The notes under the pieces were generated by a model. It was not told the DNA's origin, did not search any database, and saw only the letters and a list, made by a program, of their open reading frames with translations. From the NCBI GenBank assembly GCA_038257245.1, contig JBBSJL010000023.1:1-8324 (forward strand): a stretch of 8,324 bases of DNA, written 5' to 3'. The DNA is from JAGQNP01 sp038257245 (GTDB taxonomy: Bacteria > Patescibacteriota > Saccharimonadia > Saccharimonadales > JACQNP01). Of this stretch, positions 1-4,134 are shown piece by piece; within the stretch, counting starts at the first letter, position 1; each line of letters begins with the position of its first letter. The position numbers and the translations under genes were made by a program.

Positions 1-28
1 ATTTTCGAGCAAATTCTTGAGATAATCT

Positions 29-267
29 ATGATTTTTAAGAAGTTTGTCGCTCCATGCAAGAACCCCAAAAGACAAAATCAAACTTACAATGACAAACCA
101 CATATCTGCGATTATACAGTAGTTTCTTAAATGGTCGAGACCCACGCATCCTGCTTGAACTGTTCAAATACATCTGTGAGAACCCAGAAAGCTCCGATAG
201 GTTATTAGCTCGATTAAAACGTAAGCCCATAAAAAGAACTGTCAAGATTGAGAACCTTGTATATTAG
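29..267 (+). pseudogene. Possible small protein gene broken by one frameshift
   Basis: An ATG at 29 opens a frame reading MIFKKFVAPCKNPKRQ and on to CDYTVVS, ending at a TAA at 128-130. In another frame the stretch from about 124 to the TAG at 265-267 reads LNGRDPRILLELFKY, then ENPESSDRLLARLKR, and on to IENLVY. This looks coding and has no ATG, GTG or TTG of its own. One extra T in the TTCTT tract at 124-128 would join both parts into a 79-residue basic protein. I do not recognise it and assign no function. The opposite strand has a longer open frame (245-36), but its composition is less protein-like. The break may be real decay or an assembly error. The promoter of the next gene overlaps its tail. 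Confidence 0.35.
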
Positions 268-284
268 CGATAAAGTGATATAAT
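257..284 (+). promoter_or_regulatory. Extended -10 promoter of the 257-aa gene
   Basis: A perfect TATAAT at 279-284 is preceded by TGA (276-278), an extended -10 element. A weak -35, TTGTAT, lies at 257-262 with a 16-bp spacer. The expected start near 291 leaves a leader of about 19 nt, which contains the GGAG ribosome binding site at 299-302, 7 nt before the ATG at 310. The pattern is clear; activity is inferred. Confidence 0.6.
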
Positions 285-309
285 TAATACCAAAGATTGG
301 AGTATTAGT

Positions 310-1083
310 ATGTCTACTGTGAGAATGTATGAAGCCGTTCGTGAAGAAGGTGCTGGTTTATGGGTAGGTGCAAATCAATATGGTGAAGTACTACCAGCTG
401 AAACAGAAGCCAAGTTTATAGTACAAAAAACAGCCAAAGGTCTATGGCGAGTTGCTGTGAAGGGCTATAACGGAGGTGAATTCTTTCCCACTTTAGTCAA
501 TACTAATGGTGAAGTTGCTGCCCAGATAGATGACCAACAATACCCTGCAATGGACTCTCATCAAAGACTTATATCTGTTGATGATGAAACCATGCAACTA
601 TATGAAGCGTCCCTTAAAGATACAGACGATGAAGATAGAGGACTACTACTTAGTGTTCTTGAAGGCGAAAAGCAAGGGCTATGGAGCGTGAGTGGTCCTG
701 CCGAATATAATACCTATGAGGAGTTCGCCCAACTTCTATACGGTAACGAAAGCCAAGTAGGTCTTAGTTGGGGTGAATGGAGAGAATGGGATGATAACAA
801 TCCTGACCAATCTGGATACCACCTCAAAAAACCTGTCGCTGCTCAAGTAGTAGTAGACGGTCCTGAATATCACGTTAGACCACACGACCATAGTGTAAAT
901 GGTGTTACTGCATCGGCGATTAAAGACAGAATTAAATACTTTCCAACAGCTACAAATCTAGTTAGAGACTTATCTTATGCTGATACGATTGCTTTACATT
1001 ATATGAATGACGACTTTGCTTACGGCTCACCAGCAGTAGAAACACCGAAAACTAATATACTTGAAACAATTTACGGGAAGTAA
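310..1083 (+). CDS. Uncharacterised acidic 257-residue protein
   Basis: This is a complete open frame with its own promoter, a GGAG site 7 nt before the ATG and a TAA stop. I do not recognise the family. The protein is acidic, rich in E, D, G and Y, has no signal peptide or membrane segment, and has no cysteine. Three short aromatic motifs recur: AGLWVG near residue 16, KGLWRVA near 43 and QGLWSVS near 122. They suggest repeated beta-strand units, perhaps two related domains in the first 160 residues. The C-terminal part (VVDGPEYHVRPHDHSVNG) is rich in histidine, but no catalytic or metal site can be claimed. It appears monocistronic. It is probably cytosolic. Confidence 0.75.
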   Translation: MSTVRMYEAVREEGAGLWVGANQYGEVLPAETEAKFIVQKTAKGLWRVAVKGYNGGEFFPTLVNTNGEVAAQIDDQQYPAMDSHQRLISVDDETMQLYEASLKDTDDEDRGLLLSVLEGEKQGLWSVSGPAEYNTYEEFAQLLYGNESQVGLSWGEWREWDDNNPDQSGYHLKKPVAAQVVVDGPEYHVRPHDHSVNGVTASAIKDRIKYFPTATNLVRDLSYADTIALHYMNDDFAYGSPAVETPKTNILETIYGK

Positions 1084-1113
1084 CTTATAGTACGTCGCAC
1101 ATTGTATCTTATG

Positions 1114-1135
1114 CCACTACCCTCTACAGGGGTGG
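1114..1135. other. Hairpin after the 257-aa gene, weak terminator candidate
   Basis: CCAC-(TA)-CCCT, loop CTAC, AGGG-GTGG forms an 8-bp stem with a 2-nt bulge about 30 nt after the stop at 1083. No T-run follows on the plus strand, so intrinsic termination would be weak. It could act as a 3' end stabiliser. On the minus strand it lies downstream of the RNA-like element at 1184-1287, past a T-run at 1157-1152. Confidence 0.35.
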
Positions 1136-1183
1136 AGGCTAAACTTTATTGAAAAAAGGCAAAGTCAAGGGCTCAGCTTCTTA

Positions 1184-1287
1184 GGTGAGGACTTGGTCAC
1201 GCTAGCGCGACCCCAGAATTTTCAAGCAAGAAACAAGTCTCTTAGCTGAAAGATTCTCTTGCGAAGTGCTTTATAGCACTTCTCACC
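1184..1287 (-). ncRNA. Structured RNA-like element, copy 1
   Basis: This is one of two diverged copies (the other is 1483-1583). Read on the minus strand, a closing helix GGTGAG (1287-1282) with CTCACC (1189-1184) encloses three parts. The first is the hairpin AAGTGC/GCACTT (1281-1264). The second is a middle helix CAAG (1261-1258) with CTTG (1237-1234), which contains the motif CGCAAGAGAATCTT. The third is the hairpin GGTCGCG-CTAG-CGTGACC (1212-1195), which needs a G-U pair that exists only in minus-strand RNA. Blocks shared with copy 2 in plus-strand letters are GGTGAGG, AAACAAGT, AGATTNTCTTGC and CTCACCTC. I know no named RNA family that matches. A short T-run lies downstream (1157-1152) without a convincing terminator stem. 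Function is unknown, and it might instead be a small inverted-ended mobile repeat. Confidence 0.55.
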
Positions 1288-1288
1288 T

Positions 1289-1310
1289 CCGACCCGCTTC
1301 GCGAGGTCGG
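1289..1310. other. Strong GC hairpin abutting RNA-like copy 1
   Basis: CCGACC-CGC, loop TTC, GCG-A-GGTCGG is a 9-bp stem with one bulged A. It is separated by a single base from the closing helix of copy 1 (1282-1287). On the minus strand it lies just 5' of that element, so it could stack on it as an extra domain. No T-run follows on either strand, so I do not call it a terminator. Copy 2 has broken tRNA sequence at the corresponding place. Confidence 0.5.
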
Positions 1311-1330
1311 AGCACAAGTCATCACAGCTT

Positions 1331-1376
1331 GACCAAAGAAAAAAGCCGTCCTTTTGGACGACTCTTTTCTTTGGTC
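1331..1376 (-). terminator. tRNA-Pro terminator inside a 21-bp hairpin
   Basis: On the minus strand GTCGTCC-AAAA-GGACGGC (1362-1345) followed by six T (1344-1339) is a standard intrinsic terminator. The pairing continues outward through AAAG...CTTT to GACC...GGTC. The full 46 nt forms 21 consecutive pairs with a 4-nt loop and two G-U pairs on the minus strand. The 5' arm begins with the last acceptor-stem base, the discriminator A and the encoded CCA of the tRNA. Termination at the T-run leaves the tRNA end free. Readthrough would let the complete hairpin mask the CCA. Confidence 0.8.
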
Positions 1377-1447
1377 GGGGTGACAAGACTTGAACTTGCG
1401 ACCTCACGGCCCCCAGCCGTACGCGCTACCAACTGCGCCACACCCCG
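1372..1447 (-). tRNA. tRNA-Pro, anticodon GGG, CCA encoded
   Basis: The minus strand folds as a full cloverleaf. The acceptor stem is CGGGGTG with CACCCCG, starting with the C1-G72 pair typical of bacterial tRNA-Pro, and the discriminator is A. The D arm is GCGC-AGTTGGTA-GCGC. The anticodon arm is TACGG-CTGGGGG-CCGTG, placing GGG at positions 34-36 followed by G37. The variable region is short, and the T arm is GCAAG-TTCAAGT-CTTGT. CCA is encoded at 1374-1372, giving 76 nt in all. The tRNA reads codons CCC and CCU. No convincing promoter is seen upstream; transcription might come through RNA-like copy 2. A terminator hairpin starts within its 3' end. Confidence 0.96.
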
Positions 1448-1482
1448 AAATAATGTATGTCTTTTGATAATATCATGATTAC

Positions 1483-1583
1483 GGTGAGGTCCTCACGATC
1501 ACCTTTGGCGATCCCGAAACTCCATCTATGAAACAAGTTTCAAGACAAGATTTTCTTGCAAATTGCCACTTGCAACTCTCACC
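1483..1583 (-). ncRNA. Structured RNA-like element, copy 2
   Basis: This is the partner of copy 1 (1184-1287), almost the same length and with the same helix order on the minus strand. The closing helix is GGTGAG (1583-1578) with CTCACC (1488-1483). A hairpin GTTGC-AAGTG-GCAAT (1576-1562) follows. The motif TGCAAGAAAATCTT contains CAAG (1558-1555), which can pair with CTTG (1537-1534). The last hairpin is GATCGCC-AAA-GGTGATC (1513-1497). Compared with copy 1, its second pair changes from G-C to A-T and its seventh from G-C to C-G, so pairing survives sequence change. The G-U pairs again form only in minus-strand RNA. It lies 35 nt upstream of tRNA-Pro, same strand, so co-transcription is possible. 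Function unknown. Confidence 0.55.
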
Positions 1584-1585
1584 TC

Positions 1586-1619
1586 AGCCGTACGCTTCTG
1601 GCAACTACGCAGCACCCCC
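1586..1619 (-). pseudogene. Broken 5' half of a second tRNA-Pro
   Basis: On the minus strand this reads GGGGTGCTGCGTAGTTGCC, then AGAAGCGTACGGCT. The intact tRNA-Pro begins CGGGGTGTGGCGCAGTTGG, then TAGCGCGTACGGCTGG. The match covers the acceptor 5' strand, D arm and anticodon 5' strand, then stops at the anticodon loop and runs straight into the closing helix of RNA-like copy 2. The D stem no longer pairs and there is no 3' half, so it cannot be a functional tRNA. The best reading is a remnant of a tandem duplication of tRNA plus RNA-like element. Confidence 0.5.
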
Positions 1620-1660
1620 TCAGATTAATTATAGACCACCGTTCTAACACATAAAAACTA

Positions 1661-1688
1661 TTGAAAAAATGTAAAATCATAGTATAAT
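1661..1688 (+). promoter_or_regulatory. Strong promoter of the hydrolase-like gene
   Basis: TTGAAA (1661-1666), a 16-bp spacer and perfect TATAAT (1683-1688). The -10 ends 8 nt before the ATG at 1697, so transcription should start at or within about 2 nt of the start codon. There is no Shine-Dalgarno sequence. This predicts a leaderless mRNA. Confidence 0.75.
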
Positions 1689-1696
1689 AGGCATAT

Positions 1697-2329
1697 ATGA
1701 GAGCAATAAATTCGTTGATATTTGTCGGTGGTCTAGGCAGTAACCAAAAATCCATGGAACTAGCTAGTGAGCATTTTGGTGAGCATTTTGAAGATGTTAG
1801 TCCCATCCCATTCCGCTTAGCAATGAAGGATGAAGATTTACATCGCAAACTCAAAGGTCACCCAGTGGCAACTCATTCAGCGGGCATGTTGCCGGTTATA
1901 GGTGGCCAACCAGAACAAGTCTGGGCATTTGGCCCCCCGGTGCCAACAACTCCAGTTCGTTTGGTAGTTGGTTCAATAGAAAAAAGCAGCCATTTGTTAA
2001 CACGTAGCAGGCAAGAACGTGATTCTCGTTGGGTTTGGGGCTATCAGGCACAAACTACAAAAGAATTAATGATCCACCCCCTAGGCAACCTAAGACATCT
2101 TGGTAGAATCGCACAATTTGATGCACTCAATGGCGCGCGTGCTTTATCAGATGAAGGTGTTGCATCTACACTGGTTTGGACTCATCAGGATGATTACTTC
2201 AGACCAGACATTAACGATATTCGTGATACAGAAAGTCGGTTCAGTGTCGATGTCCATTTCTTGGCTGGTGAACATGATGAACTACTCGTTCGCCCTCGGA
2301 ATGTCCTGTCACGAGTATTCGGGGGATAA
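1697..2329 (+). CDS. Alpha/beta-hydrolase-like protein, C-terminus possibly frameshifted
   Basis: The 210-residue frame starts with a hydrophobic strand ending in GGLGSN (residues 11-16), as in oxyanion-hole loops of alpha/beta hydrolases. ATHSAG at 58-63 resembles the nucleophile elbow (Ser61), and LAGEHDELLV at 189-198 suits the strand carrying the acidic residue (Asp194). Substrate is unknown. The frame stops at TAA after GTATTCGGGGGA, before any C-terminal catalytic histidine. In another frame the next 63 bases, to the TAG at 2386-2388, read IKDRLYAFANSRLHLTTDKV, which looks coding and contains a histidine. One more G in the run of five at 2321-2325 would give a 230-residue protein. The start follows a strong promoter with no ribosome binding site. 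The hydrolase assignment rests on motifs only. Confidence 0.7.
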   Translation: MRAINSLIFVGGLGSNQKSMELASEHFGEHFEDVSPIPFRLAMKDEDLHRKLKGHPVATHSAGMLPVIGGQPEQVWAFGPPVPTTPVRLVVGSIEKSSHLLTRSRQERDSRWVWGYQAQTTKELMIHPLGNLRHLGRIAQFDALNGARALSDEGVASTLVWTHQDDYFRPDINDIRDTESRFSVDVHFLAGEHDELLVRPRNVLSRVFGG

Positions 2330-2423
2330 AGGACAGGCTGTATGCTTTTGCCAACTCGCGGCTACATCTGACAACAGATAAAGTATAGTTAAATCCATCA
2401 CGAGTAAAAATCAATGACAATGC

Positions 2424-2457
2424 TTACGCTTGCGTAAACGCGGCTTTCCTTGATAAT
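2424..2457 (+). promoter_or_regulatory. Promoter with palindromic operator candidate, whiB-like gene
   Basis: A -10-like GATAAT (2452-2457) ends 7 nt before the ATG at 2465. With a 16-bp spacer the -35 would be TTGCGT (2430-2435). That -35 lies inside the inverted repeat TTACGC-TT-GCGTAA (2424-2437), so a dimeric regulator bound there would compete with RNA polymerase. No Shine-Dalgarno precedes the start, again suggesting a leaderless transcript. The identity of any regulator, including autoregulation, is unknown. Confidence 0.45.
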
Positions 2458-2464
2458 AGTGTCG

Positions 2465-2770
2465 ATGGCCTACAGAAAACAACAGACTAATCCTTATTTG
2501 GAACAGAAAAGACTTGAAAGCAGGATGACATTAGGTGACGAAATCAAGCACTGGGAAGATTACGCGAATTGCCTAACCGAACAACCAGATACATTTTTTC
2601 CAACAGACGGAGTGGGGGTAGAAATTGCTAAACGAATTTGTCAAAATTGTGTAGTCAAAGAAGAATGTTTGGAATTTGCGTTATCAACAAGACAAGATCA
2701 CGGGGTCTGGGGCGGAATGTCCGAAAGAGGAAGAAGACTAATCATAAAACAACAAAAACAAAACACTTAG
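2465..2770 (+). CDS. WhiB-family iron-sulfur transcription regulator
   Basis: The 101-residue protein has the full WhiB signature: four cysteines at 36, 59, 62 and 68 (spacing C-x22-C-x2-C-x5-C), followed by HGVWGGMSERGRR at 79-91. In this family the cysteines hold a 4Fe-4S cluster that senses redox or nitric oxide, the GVWGG turn contacts the housekeeping sigma factor, and the basic tail contacts DNA. WEDYANC and the following DTFFP also match the family's N-terminal region. I chose the ATG at 2465 over the in-frame TTG at 2450, because the -10-like GATAAT sits at 2452-2457 and would be inside the longer reading. WhiB proteins are classically actinobacterial and actinophage, so this one in a low-GC genome is notable. 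Its stop directly abuts that of the convergent membrane-protein gene. Confidence 0.9.
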   Translation: MAYRKQQTNPYLEQKRLESRMTLGDEIKHWEDYANCLTEQPDTFFPTDGVGVEIAKRICQNCVVKEECLEFALSTRQDHGVWGGMSERGRRLIIKQQKQNT

Positions 2771-3040
2771 TCAGCGGTTAAAGGTGTTAAAGATTAATAA
2801 TCCAAGTACTATCACCCCTAGAACTCTTCGGAATAAATTAACGCCGTAAACTATTTCTAGGTAGGCCCAAATAAATAAGAACCCCCGGCCAACTTGGCTT
2901 AATGAGCCCGCCAATTGAGCGTTGTCGACTAATTTAGATAGGATTAGACATACAAGCCATACAACAAGAGGCACATTCGGTGTTTGAGTTATAACTACCT
3001 TGCCATTTTTATCTTTAAAGATCCTATTATTCTGGTTCAT
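2771..3040 (-). CDS. Small hydrophobic membrane protein downstream of queA
   Basis: This 89-residue protein has a polar N-terminus (MNQNNRIFKDKNGK) and hydrophobic stretches at about 23-37, 53-68 and 72-85, consistent with two or three membrane helices. I do not recognise a family. The start at 3040 lies 7 nt after the queA stop, with a weak GTGAG just before it. An earlier in-frame ATG at 3061 would overlap queA by 14 nt and lies inside the 3' arm of a hairpin, so I prefer 3040. It has no evident promoter and is probably co-transcribed with queA. Its stop codon directly abuts that of the whiB-like gene, with no clear terminator between. Confidence 0.7.
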   Translation of the reverse strand: MNQNNRIFKDKNGKVVITQTPNVPLVVWLVCLILSKLVDNAQLAGSLSQVGRGFLFIWAYLEIVYGVNLFRRVLGVIVLGLLIFNTFNR

Positions 3041-3047
3041 ACACTCA

Positions 3048-4097
3048 CTATACCTGACCATGCTTATGAATAAGCATGGAATCTCCGTAGCTGAGCAAGG
3101 AATATTTGTTTTTGATAGCTGTTTCGTAGGCGGGTTTCAGCATATTCCAGCCAGCAAACGCGGCGGCCATCATTAGAACTGTAGACTTTGGTGCATGAAA
3201 ATTAGTCAACATTGCAGTTACTAATTTAAATTTGTACCCAGGGTAGATATATATGTCACATTCACCATTTATGGCTGAACCTGAACCTGCTTTATTGGCT
3301 ATAATTTTGTTAGCACAAAACTCCAAAGTGCGCGTTACTGTTGTGCCAATAGCAACGATTTTACTACTGTTAAGATTAGCATTTTGTAATATTTGGATAG
3401 TTTCTGAGGGCACCTCAAAATACTCGCTATGCATAGTGTGCCCTTCGACTTCATCCGTCCGAATCGGTAGGAAAGTGCCCAACCCAACATGCAGAGTAAT
3501 GTAGGCAAGGACCACTCCTTTGTCTCGAAGTTTTTGTTCTAATTCTCGGGTAAAGTTTAGTGAGGCAGTAGGCGCTGCGACCGATCCGGGGTCCCGCGCA
3601 AAGACGGTCTGATAGCGTTCAACGTCTTCGGCTTCAGCTTCGCGGTGCATATATGGCGGCAAGGGCACTGTTCCAACATGTTCGGCTATGTCTAAAATAT
3701 TGTGCGAACTGCTGATTTCGGCAATGCCACTATCAAACACCTTTTCGACTTTAATTTCGTCTCCATTTACGTCTAAAACTTCACTAGCCCGAATTTTACC
3801 CCTGTAAATTGCTTTGCGCTTTGTAAAATCGGTATTGTGGTGATCTTCTAGCAGTAATAGTTCACGGGGCTGGCCTTTAGCGTTTCGGGCAATTAATCGG
3901 GCCTTGATGACTTTTGTATCATTTATTACTACCACGTCACCTGCTGATAGATAATCGACTACATTACCATAATTTCGATGTTCTACTTCGCCGGTTTGTT
4001 TGTCCAATACAAGCAAGCGGCTGTTACCGCGTATCTTTGGAGGGTACAGGGCTATTCGTTCCTCGGGCAGGCTGTAGTCGTAATCTGAAACTTTCAC
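3048..4097 (-). CDS. queA: S-adenosylmethionine:tRNA ribosyltransferase-isomerase QueA
   Basis: QueA moves the ribosyl part of S-adenosylmethionine onto preQ1 at position 34 of GUN-anticodon tRNAs, making epoxyqueuosine. The 349-residue length fits the family. Clear landmarks are YDYSLPEERIALYPP (6-20), DVVVINDTKVIKARL (54-68), VPLPPYM (144-150), GSVAAPTASLNFT (171-183), HVGLGTFLPIRTD (203-215), MLTNFHAPKSTVLMM (296-310) and YGDSMLI (337-343). In the third from last set, the usual GLHF reads SLNF (179-182), a change at a conserved site. The start is GTG at 4097 with no Shine-Dalgarno; TATCAT ends 7 nt upstream, so the mRNA may be leaderless. No other queuosine gene is in view. The protein extends a few residues past the usual end through a perfect inverted repeat. 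Confidence 0.95.
   Translation of the reverse strand: MKVSDYDYSLPEERIALYPPKIRGNSRLLVLDKQTGEVEHRNYGNVVDYLSAGDVVVINDTKVIKARLIARNAKGQPRELLLLEDHHNTDFTKRKAIYRGKIRASEVLDVNGDEIKVEKVFDSGIAEISSSHNILDIAEHVGTVPLPPYMHREAEAEDVERYQTVFARDPGSVAAPTASLNFTRELEQKLRDKGVVLAYITLHVGLGTFLPIRTDEVEGHTMHSEYFEVPSETIQILQNANLNSSKIVAIGTTVTRTLEFCANKIIANKAGSGSAINGECDIYIYPGYKFKLVTAMLTNFHAPKSTVLMMAAAFAGWNMLKPAYETAIKNKYSLLSYGDSMLIHKHGQV
3058..3079. repeat. Perfect 10-bp inverted repeat at the queA 3' end
   Basis: CCATGCTTAT (3058-3067), a 2-nt spacer and ATAAGCATGG (3070-3079) form an exact 22-bp palindrome. It encodes the last residues of QueA (MLIHKHG). On the minus strand the 3' arm contains the ATG at 3061-3059, an alternative start of the membrane-protein gene. 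No T-run follows, so it is not an intrinsic terminator. It could block translation from that ATG or act as a processing site between the two genes. Confidence 0.6.
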
Positions 4098-4134
4098 TTC
4101 GTTAATGATACCAAAGAAGTTACAATATATTGGT
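4098..4134. promoter_or_regulatory. Interleaved divergent promoters, queA and ASCH-rnh
   Basis: Only 37 bp separate the queA GTG (minus, 4097) and the ASCH-RNase HI ATG (plus, 4135). A minus-strand -10-like TATCAT is at 4110-4105, 7 nt before the queA start. A plus-strand TACAAT is at 4121-4126, 8 nt before the other start. Each -10 falls within the spacer region of the opposing promoter, and the -35 matches are poor. RNA polymerase probably cannot occupy both at once. Neither start has a Shine-Dalgarno. Confidence 0.5.

Noticed and set aside
1..39. Possible C-terminal tail IFEQILEIIYDF of a plus-strand gene entering from the left
   Set aside because: Only 12 codons before a stop; too short to support as a gene fragment.
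36..245. Minus-strand open frame of 69 codons
   Set aside because: No ribosome binding site or promoter, unlikely composition; the plus-strand broken frame fits better, though neither is certain.
1266..1478. Plus-strand open frame with GVTRLELATSRPPAVRATNCATPR
   Set aside because: This is the antisense of the tRNA-Pro gene, a well-known type of spurious protein call. The minus-strand frame at 1407-1222 is equally a shadow of the tRNA and terminator region.
1184..1583. T-box leaders or tRNA-like genes
   Set aside because: No T-box antiterminator sequence and no downstream gene on that strand; the arms do not fit a cloverleaf and lack a T-loop consensus.
1372..1619. Attachment site of an integrated element at tRNA-Pro
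   Set aside because: Integration normally duplicates a tRNA 3' end; the fragment here is a 5' half and no integrase is in the window.
2100..2381. Plus-strand open frame of 93 codons within the hydrolase gene
   Set aside because: It overlaps the better-supported hydrolase frame and lacks its own start signals.
4105..4134. Longer ASCH-RNase HI protein starting at ATG 4105
   Set aside because: It would lie upstream of the proposed -10 at 4121-4126, and MIPKKLQYIG does not look like an ASCH start.
4098..4134. preQ1 riboswitch upstream of queA
   Set aside because: The space is 37 bp and holds the promoter; the transcript seems to have no leader.
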